Shown here piece after piece: positions 41,657 through 52,797 of a stretch of DNA of 64,000 nucleotides. Positions within the stretch are counted from its first letter, which is position 1; each line of letters opens with the position of its first letter. The position numbers and the translations under genes are program-made. The stretch is taken from positions 96,244-160,243 of the forward strand of contig NZ_BMUT01000017.1 in NCBI RefSeq assembly GCF_014650335.1. Direction: 5' to 3'. The notes beneath the pieces are model-generated. The model searched no databases and was not told where the DNA came from. It was given only the letters and a program-made list of their open reading frames with translations. The DNA is from Streptomyces hiroshimensis (GTDB lineage: Bacteria > Actinomycetota > Actinomycetes > Streptomycetales > Streptomycetaceae).

Positions 41657-41678
41657 GCCCGGGGGCTCCACCCCGGGC
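41657..41678 (-). terminator. GC-rich hairpin between two EamA genes
   Basis: GCCCGGGG and CCCCGGGC pair perfectly around the 6-base loop GCTCCA. There is no U-run after it on the minus strand, so it would be a weak or factor-dependent terminator of the upstream EamA gene, or an attenuator for the downstream one. Confidence 0.4.
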
Positions 41679-41705
41679 CCGGTCTTCCGGGTGCGGCCGC
41701 CCGCG

Positions 41706-41741
41706 CTAGGCGGCGGGAGGCGGCAGAACAGTCTTGTGCAT
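41706..41741 (-). CDS. Possible 11-codon leader peptide (MHKTVLPPPAA)
   Basis: On the minus strand ATG at 41741 (or GTG at 41750) opens a frame that ends with TAG at 41706, followed 28 nt later by the GC-rich hairpin and about 60 nt after that by the start of the EamA gene. The run of three Pro codons just before the stop is the kind of sequence that slows ribosomes. No clear ribosome site is visible and no homologue is known to me, so this is a weak call. Confidence 0.2.
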   Translation of the reverse strand: MHKTVLPPPAA

Positions 41742-41751
41742 GATCGTCACC

Positions 41752-42762
41752 CTAGGCCGGGCGGGTTCCCGCGGGCAACTCCCCCTGCCCGGCGGCGGCC
41801 GCCGCGGAGTCCGCCGCTGCGCCCTCGCCCTGCGCCACCACCGTCGCGGCGGCCTTCTTGGGCGTGGAGGACTGGGCGATGAAGGCACCCACCAGCACCA
41901 GGGCGCCGCCGGTGATCTGCGGCAGCGAGAGGTGCTCGCCGAGCAGCACCCAGGCCAGCACCGTGGCGACCACGGCCTCCAGGCAGGCGACCACGCCCGC
42001 CACCTGCGGCGAGAGCCTGCGCACGGCGAGCACGCCGGTGACGTAGGCGGCCACCGTGGCGATCAGCACCACCCAGGCGAGGAGCAGGACGGCCGGCACG
42101 CCGGTCCCGCTGATCCGGGCGCTGCCGGCGAGCACGGACCAGTCCATGCCCCAGGGGCGCGCGACGACCGTGAGGACCAGGGCCCCGATGAGCAGTCCGT
42201 AGGCGATGACGCCGACGGGGTCGGCGGGCTCCTCGTCGTCCGCGCCGTGGTCGGACAGCACGAAGTAGCCGACCTGGCAGCAGGCGGCGCCGAGAGCGAG
42301 CAGCAGGCCCACGGCGTCGAAGCCCATGCCCGACCAGACTTCCACCACGCACGCGAGCCCGGCCACGGCGAGCGCCACGCCCACGGCGGCGGCACGGCTG
42401 ACCGGCCGGCGCTGCACGAAGCGCACCCAGCCGAGCAGGAGCGCCGGGCCGAGGTACTCCACGAGCAGGGCCACGCCGACCGGGATCCGGGATATCGCAC
42501 CGAAGTAGCACGCCTGGACGCCGGCGACGGCAAGCAAGCCGAAGCCAGCGAGGAGAGCGGGGCGGCGGGTGACGAGGGCGCGGTGCCGCCATGCGACGGG
42601 CAGCAGGACCAGGGCGGCGCCGGCCGCCCGCAGCCACACCACATGGAGCGGGTCGAGACCCGCCTGGATCAGCGGCTTGGCCGCGACACCGGAACCGCCG
42701 AACGCGAGCGCGGAGACCAGGGCGAGGCCCAGGCCTGCGCTTCTCTCCTGAGAGGCATGCAT
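41752..42762 (-). CDS. EamA/DMT-family transporter
   Basis: A 336-residue ten-helix DMT protein (GLGLALVSALAFGGSGVAAKPLIQAGLDPLHVVWLRAAGAAL; VGVALLVEYLGPALLLGWVRFVQRRPV; VVACLEAVVATVLAWVLLGEHLSLPQITGGALVLVG). The pattern is that of RhtA/YdcZ-like amino acid exporters. The C-terminus is Ala/Glu-rich. ATG 42762 was chosen because the first helix follows directly; no Shine-Dalgarno is visible. It lies upstream of a second, only distantly similar EamA gene in the same direction. Confidence 0.87.
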   Translation of the reverse strand: MHASQERSAGLGLALVSALAFGGSGVAAKPLIQAGLDPLHVVWLRAAGAALVLLPVAWRHRALVTRRPALLAGFGLLAVAGVQACYFGAISRIPVGVALLVEYLGPALLLGWVRFVQRRPVSRAAAVGVALAVAGLACVVEVWSGMGFDAVGLLLALGAACCQVGYFVLSDHGADDEEPADPVGVIAYGLLIGALVLTVVARPWGMDWSVLAGSARISGTGVPAVLLLAWVVLIATVAAYVTGVLAVRRLSPQVAGVVACLEAVVATVLAWVLLGEHLSLPQITGGALVLVGAFIAQSSTPKKAAATVVAQGEGAAADSAAAAAGQGELPAGTRPA

Positions 42763-42863
42763 CGGGTCATCATGCCAGCAGATGACAGGACCGTCACCCC
42801 CGAACACTCATGACAGCCCTATCGGCCCCCGGCGCACCCGCCCGACCGGAACTCACGCGGAAC

Positions 42864-43385
42864 TCATGACACTTCCGGCACTTCGAGGCGGGCCGCGAGC
42901 ACCTCCGTGTCCACTCCGGCCCGGCGCATGACCTCCGCCGCGCGGCAACGGCCGTCGAGAGCGAGCATCGCGAGGAGGTCCGTCCCTTCCGCCCGGTCGT
43001 CACCCCGCGCGCGGGCGCGGGTGAACGCGCCCTCCATGGCGGCGGCCGCGGCAGGCGACCAGCCGGGCGCCCGGCAGTCGAGGAGGACGGGCAGCGAGCC
43101 GGAGTCCTCGACGGTGCCGCTCCAGCGCAGCCCGTAGCCGATGGTGCGCTGGACGAGGTAGCCGAGCAGCCGCACGGACTGCCCCGTGCCCCCGCCGTCC
43201 ACGGCGCGGCACACCTCGGGGTCCGACTCCATCAGGGTGTGGAGCAGGTGGGCGGTGTCGACCTGCCGGTCGCCGTCCCGCACGGCGCGCCTGCGGGCAC
43301 CCGTGACCGCCGCTGCCAGTTCGGCGCTGAACAGGCCTTCTCGGGCGACGGACGTCGCCCCCGTATCTCCTACGCGGCTTTGCAC
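42864..43385 (-). CDS. Clp N-terminal domain protein without ATPase
   Basis: This 173-residue protein consists of two Clp-N-like repeats (FSAELAAAVTGARRRAVRDGDRQVDTAHLLHTLM and WSPAAAAAMEGAFTRARARGDDRAEGTDLLAMLAL), as in the N-domain of ClpA/ClpC. No AAA+ module is present. It may work as an adaptor or substrate-binding protein for a Clp protease, or may be a stand-alone binding domain; the function is not established. Confidence 0.82.
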   Translation of the reverse strand: MQSRVGDTGATSVAREGLFSAELAAAVTGARRRAVRDGDRQVDTAHLLHTLMESDPEVCRAVDGGGTGQSVRLLGYLVQRTIGYGLRWSGTVEDSGSLPVLLDCRAPGWSPAAAAAMEGAFTRARARGDDRAEGTDLLAMLALDGRCRAAEVMRRAGVDTEVLAARLEVPEVS

Positions 43386-43512
43386 CCTCCCACCCCATCA
43401 GTCACGAACCGCCGGGTCATCCCCGTGGGGAAGCATTCGCGCATCCGACGGCGGTTGGGTACGGGCCGCCGTTTCCTCCTCCCTGAGGAGGACGGGCACG
43501 GAATCGTTCTCA

Positions 43513-43545
43513 GGGGTGTTCCCGGCAGGATCGCGGGAACACCCC
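43513..43545 (-). terminator. 12-bp stem downstream of padR
   Basis: GGGGTGTTCCCG (43513-43524) and CGGGAACACCCC (43534-43545) pair perfectly around a 9-nt loop, starting 21 bp after the padR stop. It has no strong U-run on the minus strand but is the obvious 3' end of the padR transcript. Confidence 0.65.
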
Positions 43546-43565
43546 TTCTCCGCCGCGCGGTCGGC

Positions 43566-44162
43566 TCAGCCCTCGTCGGCGAGGATGAGGTAGAGCTTCT
43601 TGCGCGATTCATTGATCACGTCCAGAGCCTTCTGCCGCTGCTCGGGGGTGCCGGACTTCCAGACCTGACCGAAGGCCTCCAGGAGGCCGAAGCCCGCCTG
43701 CCGGACCTCCTGCATCGCCTCCCAGTCGACGCCGCGACCGGCGTCCTCCCAGGGGGCGTCGGGCCCGGCCTCGGCCTCGGCGAGGCCCGCCTCGGTGAGG
43801 CTGAACAGCTTCTTGCCGCCCTCGCTCGCACTCTCGATCAGGCCCTCGTCCTCCAGCATCTGCAGCGTCGGATAGACCGACCCCGGGCTGGGCTTCCAGG
43901 CGCCGCCACTGCGCTCGGCGATCTCCTGGATCATCTCGTAGCCGTGCATGGGGCGGTCCTTCAGCAGGGTCAGGATCGAGGCCCGTACGTCACCGCGGCG
44001 GGCACGCCCCCCGCGACCGCCCCGGCCGCGCCCCCACGGGCCGCCGAACGGCGGCCCCCCGAAACCGGGCCCGAAGGGCCCGAAGGCCGCCCGCCGCCCG
44101 TCGAATTCGCCCGAACCGTGACGGCCGGGCCCATGGTGCTCATGTCCACGAGAACGCCGCAT
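43566..44162 (-). CDS. PadR-family transcriptional regulator with Gly-rich N-terminus
   Basis: A 198-residue regulator. The first 55 residues are a His/Gly/Arg/Phe-rich disordered segment (GHEHHGPGRHG, FGPFGPGFGGPPFGG, GRGRGGRGGRARRG). The PadR winged helix follows (VRASILTLLKDRPMHGYEMIQEIAERSGGAWKPSPGSVYPTLQMLEDEGLIE), then a helical dimerisation tail. ATG 44162 has GGGAGGAGC upstream, so the longer frame to 44231 is rejected. Target unknown; a dyad lies just upstream. Confidence 0.9.
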   Translation of the reverse strand: MRRSRGHEHHGPGRHGSGEFDGRRAAFGPFGPGFGGPPFGGPWGRGRGGRGGRARRGDVRASILTLLKDRPMHGYEMIQEIAERSGGAWKPSPGSVYPTLQMLEDEGLIESASEGGKKLFSLTEAGLAEAEAGPDAPWEDAGRGVDWEAMQEVRQAGFGLLEAFGQVWKSGTPEQRQKALDVINESRKKLYLILADEG

Positions 44163-44201
44163 GGCGCTCCTCCCATCGTCCGATCTTCCATACCGTCGAT
44201 C

Positions 44202-44219
44202 ATCAACACTGTCGTTGAT
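44202..44219. promoter_or_regulatory. ATCAAC-N6-GTTGAT dyad upstream of padR
   Basis: Exact 6-bp arms around ACTGTC, 40 bp upstream of the padR start. The surrounding bases (TCATCAACACTGTCGTTGAT) also hold the nested pair AAC/GTT. This fits a self-controlled PadR operator. A related AACGATAT sequence occurs about 20 bp further on. Confidence 0.55.
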
Positions 44220-44368
44220 CGGTCGCGACACTTCAACGATATATCGGGACTGTTCTTATGGCAATGCCCCTGCGCGGCTTCCCCCGCACCGCCGCGGCGC
44301 TCCCTGCAGGGCCACATCTCGTGAGTTGGCCCTGGCCTGCGGGTCTTCCACGCCCGTAGCGTCCGGCC

Positions 44369-45190
44369 ATGCGCATTCGAATCGTCGACGCCTTCACCGA
44401 CCGCCCCTTCGCCGGCAACCCGGCCGGGGTCGTCCTCTTCGACTCCGGGGAATTCCCCGGCGACGACCGGCTCCAGCGGGTCGCCGCCGAGGTCAACCTC
44501 TCCGAGACCGCCTTCGCCCACCCGCTCGCCGGCACCTCGCAGGACGACGCCGACTGGGCGCTGCGCTGGTTCACGCCGCTCACCGAGGTCGACATGTGCG
44601 GCCACGCCACGCTCGCCACCGCGCACGTCCTGCACACCACGGGCGTCGCCACCGGCACCGTCCGCCTCGCCGCCCGCTGCGGCGTCCTCACCGCCACGGC
44701 GCACGAGGACGGCTCGATCACGCTGGACTTCCCGACCGCCCCGCTCACTCCGGTCGCCCTCCCCGAAGGGGTGACCGAAGCCCTGGGCGCGGAGGTTCTC
44801 AGCACCTACGACACCGGTCCGCACATCGGTGACCTGGTGGCCGAGCTGGCGGACGAGAAGGCCGTACGGTCCCTGGCGCCCGACATCCGCGCCCTCGGCC
44901 GGCATTCGCGCCGGGGCATCATCGCCACGGCCCCGGCCGAGGACCCGGCGCGCGGCTACGACTACGTCTCGCGCTGCTTCTTCCCGAACGTCGGTATCGA
45001 CGAGGACCCCGTGACCGGCAGTGCGCACACCGCGCTCGCCCCCTTCTGGTCCGGGCGGCTGGGCCGTGACGACCTGACGGGCCTCCAGGCGTCCGCCCGG
45101 ACCGGCCTGGTGCGGACCCGGCTGCGCGGCGACCGCACGCTGCTGACCGGCTCGGCCGTCACGGTCATCGAGGGCGACCTGCTCGCGTGA
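44369..45190 (+). CDS. PhzF-family isomerase-like protein
   Basis: The 273-residue PhzF/DapF-fold protein has MRIRIVDAFTDRPFAGNPAGVVLF, NLSETAFA with the catalytic Glu (residue 46), DMCGHATLATAHVL and GIDEDPVTGSAHTAL. Members isomerise trans-2,3-dihydro-3-hydroxyanthranilate or other substrates; no other phenazine gene is present, so a phenazine role is unlikely. TAGCGT ends 6 nt before the ATG with no Shine-Dalgarno, which is consistent with a leaderless mRNA. Confidence 0.9.
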   Translation: MRIRIVDAFTDRPFAGNPAGVVLFDSGEFPGDDRLQRVAAEVNLSETAFAHPLAGTSQDDADWALRWFTPLTEVDMCGHATLATAHVLHTTGVATGTVRLAARCGVLTATAHEDGSITLDFPTAPLTPVALPEGVTEALGAEVLSTYDTGPHIGDLVAELADEKAVRSLAPDIRALGRHSRRGIIATAPAEDPARGYDYVSRCFFPNVGIDEDPVTGSAHTALAPFWSGRLGRDDLTGLQASARTGLVRTRLRGDRTLLTGSAVTVIEGDLLA

Positions 45191-45239
45191 GCGGGAACGG
45201 CCTGCCGGCGTAGCTGCAGGAGCGGCGGCGGGGGCGGGG

Positions 45240-46067
45240 TCAGGCCGTCGGCAGCCAGCCCACCTTGCCGGCGAGCAGCGCGTATCCGACGAACGCCACG
45301 ATGTCGATCAGCGCGTGCGCGGCCACCAGCGGCCCGACCCGCCCCCACCGCCGGTAGAGCAGGACGAAGACCACGCCCATCGCCATGTTCCCGATGAGCC
45401 CGCCGACGCCCTGGTAGAGGTGGTACGAACCGCGCAGGGCGGCACTCGCCGCCAGCGCCGCCACCGGGGTCCAGCCCAGCTGTCCCAGCCGGCGCAGCAG
45501 GTACCCGACGACCACGACCTCCTCCAGCACCGCGTTCTGCACGGCGGAGGCGATCAGGACGGGGATCTTCCACCACACGTCGGGAAGCGACTCCGGCACC
45601 ACCGTCAGGTTGAACCCCGCGGCCCGGACGCCGAGGTAGAACAGCAGCCCGGTGCCGCCGATGGCCGCCGCCACCCCGGTGCCGCGCGTGAGGTCGAATC
45701 CGGGGCGGTCCCGGTCGAGGCCGACCGCGCGCAGGCCCGGCGCCCCCTCGCGCAGCAGCAGGTGCGCCACCAGGAACACGGGCACCAGCGCCGTCGCGAT
45801 GCCGAAGACCTGCCACGACAGGTCGAGCCAGGGCCGGCCGGGGGCGTGCGAGGCGTTGAGGTTGGCGGCCTGGTCCTTGAGCCCGCCCGGCCTGGTGAGC
45901 GCGCCGACGAAGCTGATCAGTGACGACACCGCGCTGGCCCCGAGCGACAGCGCCAGGACCAGGAGCGTCTCGCTGCGCAGCGTGCGCCGCCGGGCGGCTG
46001 CGCCGGGCTGCGGGCCGGTCCGGGCTCCGGGCAGGATGCCGTCCTCGCCCTGCGCGTTCTGCCGCAC
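45240..46067 (-). CDS. CPBP-family intramembrane metalloprotease-like protein
   Basis: A 275-residue protein with about eight membrane segments. Motif one is AVLEEVVVVGYLLRRL: the double Glu is there, but the usual Arg of EExxxR is Val. Motif two is RGSYHLYQG and motif three HALIDIVAF, so the two His/Asn-type ligand positions are kept. CPBP proteins include CAAX proteases and bacteriocin-immunity proteins. GTG 46067 has GGAGG 5 nt upstream, which decides the start over GTG 46145. Confidence 0.85.
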   Translation of the reverse strand: MRQNAQGEDGILPGARTGPQPGAAARRRTLRSETLLVLALSLGASAVSSLISFVGALTRPGGLKDQAANLNASHAPGRPWLDLSWQVFGIATALVPVFLVAHLLLREGAPGLRAVGLDRDRPGFDLTRGTGVAAAIGGTGLLFYLGVRAAGFNLTVVPESLPDVWWKIPVLIASAVQNAVLEEVVVVGYLLRRLGQLGWTPVAALAASAALRGSYHLYQGVGGLIGNMAMGVVFVLLYRRWGRVGPLVAAHALIDIVAFVGYALLAGKVGWLPTA

Positions 46068-46201
46068 CTGTGCCTCCGCTTCCTCCCGCCCCGCCGGTGG
46101 GGCGGCGTCCTGCCGGTCGCCGCCCCTGCAGGCGGCCGCCGTCACAGCTTGCCCGACGCGCTGTGGCCGGTGGGCCAGGGGGTACGGGAGGGGAGGACGT
46201 G

Positions 46202-47704
46202 TCAGTCGCCGGGGCCCGCCGGCCAGGTGTGCACCGGCTCACCGGTACGCATCAGCTCGCAGTAGCGCCGGGTGGTGACGGCCAGCGCCTTGTGGCGGTC
46301 CATGCCGTATTCCAGGGCGCGGTGATAGGTGGCGGCCTGCCAGGACGCCCCGTTGGTGCGGCTTCGGCAGCGGCCCTCGATGACCCCGAGGTAGCGGTCG
46401 CGGTCGGAGGGCTCCACGCCCCAGGCGTCGAGCCCGGCCGCCGCAAGCGGCAGCAGCTCCTCCTGGACGAGCCGGACGGCCGGCCGCCGTTCCAGCGTCC
46501 CCGCCCGGCCCGCCCTCGGCCAGCGCAGCCAGGCGTCGATGCCGTGCCGGCAGGCGGCGTCGAAGTTCTCCGCGGCGACGCGGAACGGCAGCCTGGTCCA
46601 CACCGGCCGCGGTTCCTCGGCGAGCGCCCTGACCAGCCCGTAGTAGAAGGCGGTGTTGGCGATGACGTCGGTGACGGTGGGGCCGGCGGGCAGCACCCGG
46701 TTCTCCACGCGCAGGTGCGGTACGCCGTCGGCCACCCCGTAGACGGGCCGGTTCCAGCGGTAGACCGTCCCGTTGTGCAGCGTCAGCTCGTGCAGCATCG
46801 GCACTCCGCCCGCCTCCAGGACGCGCACCGGCTCCTCGTCGTCGGAGATCGGCAGCACCGGGGGGAAGAAGCGCAGGTTCTCCTCGAACAGCTCATATGC
46901 AGAATCGATCCAGCGCTCGCCGAACCAGGTGCGCGGCCGCACCCCCTGGGCCGTGAGCTCGGGCGGGCGGGTGTCGGTGGACTGGACGAACAGCGGCGGC
47001 CGGGACTCGCGCCACAGCTCCCGGCCGAAGAGGAAGGGGGAGTTGGCGCCGACGGCGATCTGCGCGGCCGCCACCGCCTGCGCGGAATTCCATACGGCGG
47101 CGAACCGCCCCGGTGTCACTTGCAGGTGCAACTGCACGGAGGTGCACGCGGCTTCGGGAGCGATCGACTCCGCGGTGCACGTCAGCCGCTCCACGCCCTC
47201 GATGTCGATCGTGAAGTGCTCGCCCCGCGCGGCCACCACCTGCGCGTTCAGCATGGCGTAGCGCTCGTCCGCGGAGAGGTTCGCCGAGACCAGGTGGCGG
47301 TCCTCCAGGGTCGGCAGAATGCCGATCATCACGATTCCGGAATCGACTTCCATGGCTTTCCGGTCGGCATAGGAGAGAGTCGTCCGCAACTCCTCGGCAA
47401 GCTGGTCCAGGACGCTTCCGGACAGCCGGTGCGGAACAATGTTCACTTCCAGGTTGAACCGGCCGAGTTCGGTCTGGAAATCACCGCTTGCGATACGCTC
47501 CAGCACTTCGGCGTTCACCATGCTCGGCATCCCGTCGGCCCCCGCGAGATTCAGCTCGATCTCCAGGCCCATGAGATTCCTGGGACGGTCGAAACGCTTC
47601 TCTTCCAGCAGCCTCCCCAGCGCTTCCAGGCACTGCCGGAGCTTTGCCCGGTGGCGCTGTCGGTCGGCGAGGTCGACGCCCCCGGCCACGACCTTGTCCC
47701 CCAT
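46202..47704 (-). CDS. GCS2-family glutamate-cysteine ligase-like enzyme
   Basis: A 500-residue ATP-dependent carboxylate-amine ligase of the GCS2 type: GLEIELNLAGADG near the start, ELGRFNLEVNIVPHRL, SVQLHLQVTPGRFAAVWNSAQAVAAAQIAVGANSPFLFGRELW and HLRVENRVLPAGPTVTDVIANTAFYYGL. It probably joins glutamate to an amine or cysteine. Streptomyces make ergothioneine and mycothiol rather than glutathione, so the product is open. ATG 47704 has GAGGAGGG upstream; the longer frame lacks coding character. Confidence 0.85.
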   Translation of the reverse strand: MGDKVVAGGVDLADRQRHRAKLRQCLEALGRLLEEKRFDRPRNLMGLEIELNLAGADGMPSMVNAEVLERIASGDFQTELGRFNLEVNIVPHRLSGSVLDQLAEELRTTLSYADRKAMEVDSGIVMIGILPTLEDRHLVSANLSADERYAMLNAQVVAARGEHFTIDIEGVERLTCTAESIAPEAACTSVQLHLQVTPGRFAAVWNSAQAVAAAQIAVGANSPFLFGRELWRESRPPLFVQSTDTRPPELTAQGVRPRTWFGERWIDSAYELFEENLRFFPPVLPISDDEEPVRVLEAGGVPMLHELTLHNGTVYRWNRPVYGVADGVPHLRVENRVLPAGPTVTDVIANTAFYYGLVRALAEEPRPVWTRLPFRVAAENFDAACRHGIDAWLRWPRAGRAGTLERRPAVRLVQEELLPLAAAGLDAWGVEPSDRDRYLGVIEGRCRSRTNGASWQAATYHRALEYGMDRHKALAVTTRRYCELMRTGEPVHTWPAGPGD

Positions 47705-48222
47705 CGCAGGGTCCCTCCTCACGTGGGTCGCCGCGGCGCCGGCCGCTCGCGTCACGGTCGATGATGCCCAGCCAATGTGATCGATAACGCCCCGCCGGGA
47801 CCACATACCCGCTACGCTCTCGGCAACGCATCCGGTGGCACATTCCGTGGGCATGACGGACCGCCCGGGCTTTGCGACAGCCCGGGCGATAGCGCTGGTG
47901 ATACCGCTGGTGATAAACACCGACGAGATTCGGCCTACCCTGCCCGGGGCACAATACGAGGTGGCGTGCCCCTACTCGGCACAGAATCACCGAAATCACC
48001 CTCCGACAAGGCCCTGATATCCCCTTGCCGGAAATACCGGCGACAGCTAGCCGAAACACCATGTGAACACGTGTCGTATAAACTTCGGGGACGAGGCGGA
48101 GAGTAGGCGCCACGGCCCCGGCAGCCGGTACGGTCCCGGCCCCCCTCTGACCCCGCACGCCGACAGCGTCGTCCGCACCCTGCCCAAGCACCACGTGTCT
48201 CCGAAGTGAGAGGCGACCCACC
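47705..48222. other. 518-bp intergenic region
   Basis: This gap lies between the divergent GCS2-like gene and the 195-residue unknown. Short frames cover it on both strands but none has a ribosome site plus coding character. A local tandem of GGTGATA (around 47897-47915) is the only repeat I notice. It should hold promoters for both neighbours. Confidence 0.5.
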
Positions 48223-48810
48223 ATGCCGCTGCATGTCCCCCCTGCCCCTGCGCCTGCCCTGCGCAGTGTTCTGAGCGCCCTCGGTTCCCCCTCCGCCGTC
48301 CGCGAGGCCCGCACCCCCTCACTGAAGGCCGCGCAAGGGCCGCTGACCCCCGAACTCCCGCTGCCCGTCCACGTTCTGGAGCAGGCGACGGGCCGCGGCG
48401 GCGCCCCGCGCACCCGGCTCACCGGCTGGCGGTTCCTGATCCGCGGCTCCGGGCGCACGGTGGCCGCGGGAGAGACGGTGCAGACCGCGGACGGCTGGGC
48501 GTTCTCACACTTCTGCGAGGGCCCTTACCTCGTCTCCACGGAACGCGCGCTGCGGCAGGCGGAGGCGCTCCCGACGCCGTACCAGCCCCGGCTGCTGTCC
48601 GTGCCCGAGCTCTACATGCTCACGCTCTGGCTGCACGGGGACATCGCCGCCGACGCCGCCTCGGGCCTGCCCGGGCCGGGCGATCTCCTCGTGCCGCTCG
48701 CACCGGCGCCGCCGGGGATCGCCGCGCACCGCCCGCACCGCTTCACCGAGTTGACGCCCCTCCTGACGCTGCGCCTGACGCCCGCCCCGCTGCTGAAGAC
48801 TCCCGCTTGA
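48223..48810 (+). CDS. Unknown protein, Streptomyces-type
   Basis: 195 residues with no recognised domain. The middle (LPLPVHVLEQATGRGGAPRTRLTGWRFLIRGSGRTVAAGETVQTADGWAFSHFCEGPYLVSTERAL) is well ordered and looks like a small beta-rich domain, followed by VPELYMLTLWLHGD. Head and tail are Pro/Leu-rich. GAGAGG upstream of ATG 48223 and a strong stem after the stop support a real single-gene unit. I cannot assign a function. Confidence 0.7.
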   Translation: MPLHVPPAPAPALRSVLSALGSPSAVREARTPSLKAAQGPLTPELPLPVHVLEQATGRGGAPRTRLTGWRFLIRGSGRTVAAGETVQTADGWAFSHFCEGPYLVSTERALRQAEALPTPYQPRLLSVPELYMLTLWLHGDIAADAASGLPGPGDLLVPLAPAPPGIAAHRPHRFTELTPLLTLRLTPAPLLKTPA

Positions 48811-48849
48811 GGAACCGTTCCGGCGGTCTGACACCCTGCTTTCTTCCCC

Positions 48850-48880
48850 TGCGCCCCGCGGCTCCCCGCCGCGGGGCGCA
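48850..48880 (+). terminator. 12-bp perfect stem terminator
   Basis: TGCGCCCCGCGG and CCGCGGGGCGCA pair without mismatch around a 7-base loop, 40 bp after the stop of the preceding gene. There is no U-run, as is usual for Streptomyces terminators. Confidence 0.7.
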
Positions 48881-49132
48881 CACATGTGCTCACCCTCCCG
48901 GACTAGCCCACTCCGACCACCGGTAACCACCCGGCCGGGCAGTCATGTTGGAAGCAACCGCCCGCATGGGTGATGCGTCTCCAACGAGTGAGGAGCGCTG
49001 CCGGGAAATCCCTGCGGAATCACGCCCGTGGGGCAACACTGGTATCGACCAACCGATTCGCCAACGGGGGGCGGCATGAACACCGAATCGAGCCGCAGGA
49101 CAGCCACCACATCACAGCGAAAGAACCCTCCC

Positions 49133-49339
49133 ATGTGCCAGCACCAGCCCACGTGCCCCTCAGCCGACTCCGCCGACCGGGAAGCCGCGCATCTCGTGGC
49201 GCACCACCCCGAGCAGGGCTGGAGTCTGCTGTGCAACGGAGTCCTGCACTTCGAGGACACCGGTGAGCTGCTGCCGGACGGCCAGATCATCGCACCGCAC
49301 CGGCCGCTGGACACGGGGAACGTGGTGACTGCCGCCTGA
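49133..49339 (+). CDS. DUF5999 small protein
   Basis: A 68-residue protein (MCQHQPTCPSADSADREAAHLVAHHPEQGWSLLCNG then VLHFEDTGELLPDGQ). This is the sequence pattern of the DUF5999 family, widespread in Streptomyces and of unknown function. Two Cys and several His near the N-terminus might bind metal. An upstream ATG at 49076 with GGGGGGC would add 19 residues. Confidence 0.85.
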   Translation: MCQHQPTCPSADSADREAAHLVAHHPEQGWSLLCNGVLHFEDTGELLPDGQIIAPHRPLDTGNVVTAA

Positions 49340-49434
49340 GCTCTCGCGCCACCGCACACAGCACCAGAGCAGTACAGCGCTCACGCACACCGCACCACAG
49401 CGACACCGCACCACCCGCACCACCCGCACGCACA

Positions 49435-49468
49435 GGGGCCGGCCCGGCGAGATCGCCGAACCGGCCCC
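49435..49468. terminator. Shared terminator between DUF5999 gene and gcvP
   Basis: GGGGCCGG (49435-49442) and CCGGCCCC (49461-49468) enclose an inner stem GGCGA-GA-TCGCC. It lies in the convergent gap and can fold in both transcripts. Confidence 0.7.
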
Positions 49469-49505
49469 GACTTGTGCCGGGCCTCACCCGAGGCCCACGG
49501 CTGCG

Positions 49506-52391
<2,886 letters not shown>

Positions 52392-52425
52392 CTGCGGAGG
52401 CCTCCTGGTCGTTGCGACCTGCGAG

Positions 52426-52447
52426 GGGTACCACGGCGCGGGTACCC
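52426..52447 (-). promoter_or_regulatory. Hairpin in the gcvP leader after the riboswitch
   Basis: GGGTACC and GGTACCC pair around an 8-base loop, between the second aptamer and the ribosome site (GGAGGCCTCC, itself a palindrome). This looks like part of the expression platform, though the alternative pairing cannot be fixed by eye. Confidence 0.5.
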
Positions 52448-52452
52448 GGACG

Positions 52453-52690
52453 GCCTCCCCCTCTGTCATCTCAACCTGAGAGCTTCACCGGACCGCAGCG
52501 CACGGCCCGGCTTTCACCGTCGGTGAGGAGGGGCTTCGGCGCTTGGCTGACCGGGCCCGCCCTGCTTTCCAGAGTGACCTCGTCCATGCGGTACGGGTGC
52601 CTGAGAGATTCCGGGGAGGATTTGCTCCTTCGGCGCCTCCGCTCCGCCCCGCTGGGTGGGCTTCCGGAGGACTCTCCCGCACGGATTCTG
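52453..52690 (-). promoter_or_regulatory. Tandem glycine riboswitch upstream of gcvP
   Basis: Two aptamers are recognised on the minus strand. The first (about 52690-52577) has GCGGGAGAGTCC, GCGCCGAAGGAGCAAA and ATCTCTCAGGCA. The second (about 52576-52453) has CACTCTGGAAAGC, GCGCCGAAGCCCC, GCTCTCAGGTTGAGATGACA and AGAGG. These are the conserved core elements of Rfam-type glycine aptamers. The second aptamer has a longer, more GC-rich P3 arm than usual. It should turn gcvP expression on when glycine is abundant. Confidence 0.92.
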
Positions 52691-52797
52691 CGGCCATTCG
52701 CCAGCCTACCAGCGCGGCTTTCCCGCCGGATCTCCCGAGTGGCCGCTTCTCGCTTTGTGTTTTTACGTGGGGGGAGGTGCCGATACAGGGAGGAACC

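Noticed and set aside
34420..44200. Genomic island or prophage in the region of small accessory genes
   Set aside because: No integrase, att repeats, tRNA or transposase was found, and GC content and codon use do not shift.
44369..45190. PhzF as evidence of a phenazine cluster
   Set aside because: No other phenazine genes are near; PhzF-like isomerases are common as single genes.
47777..48106. 109-codon plus-strand frame in the 518-bp gap
   Set aside because: No ribosome site, irregular codon use and no recognisable protein features.
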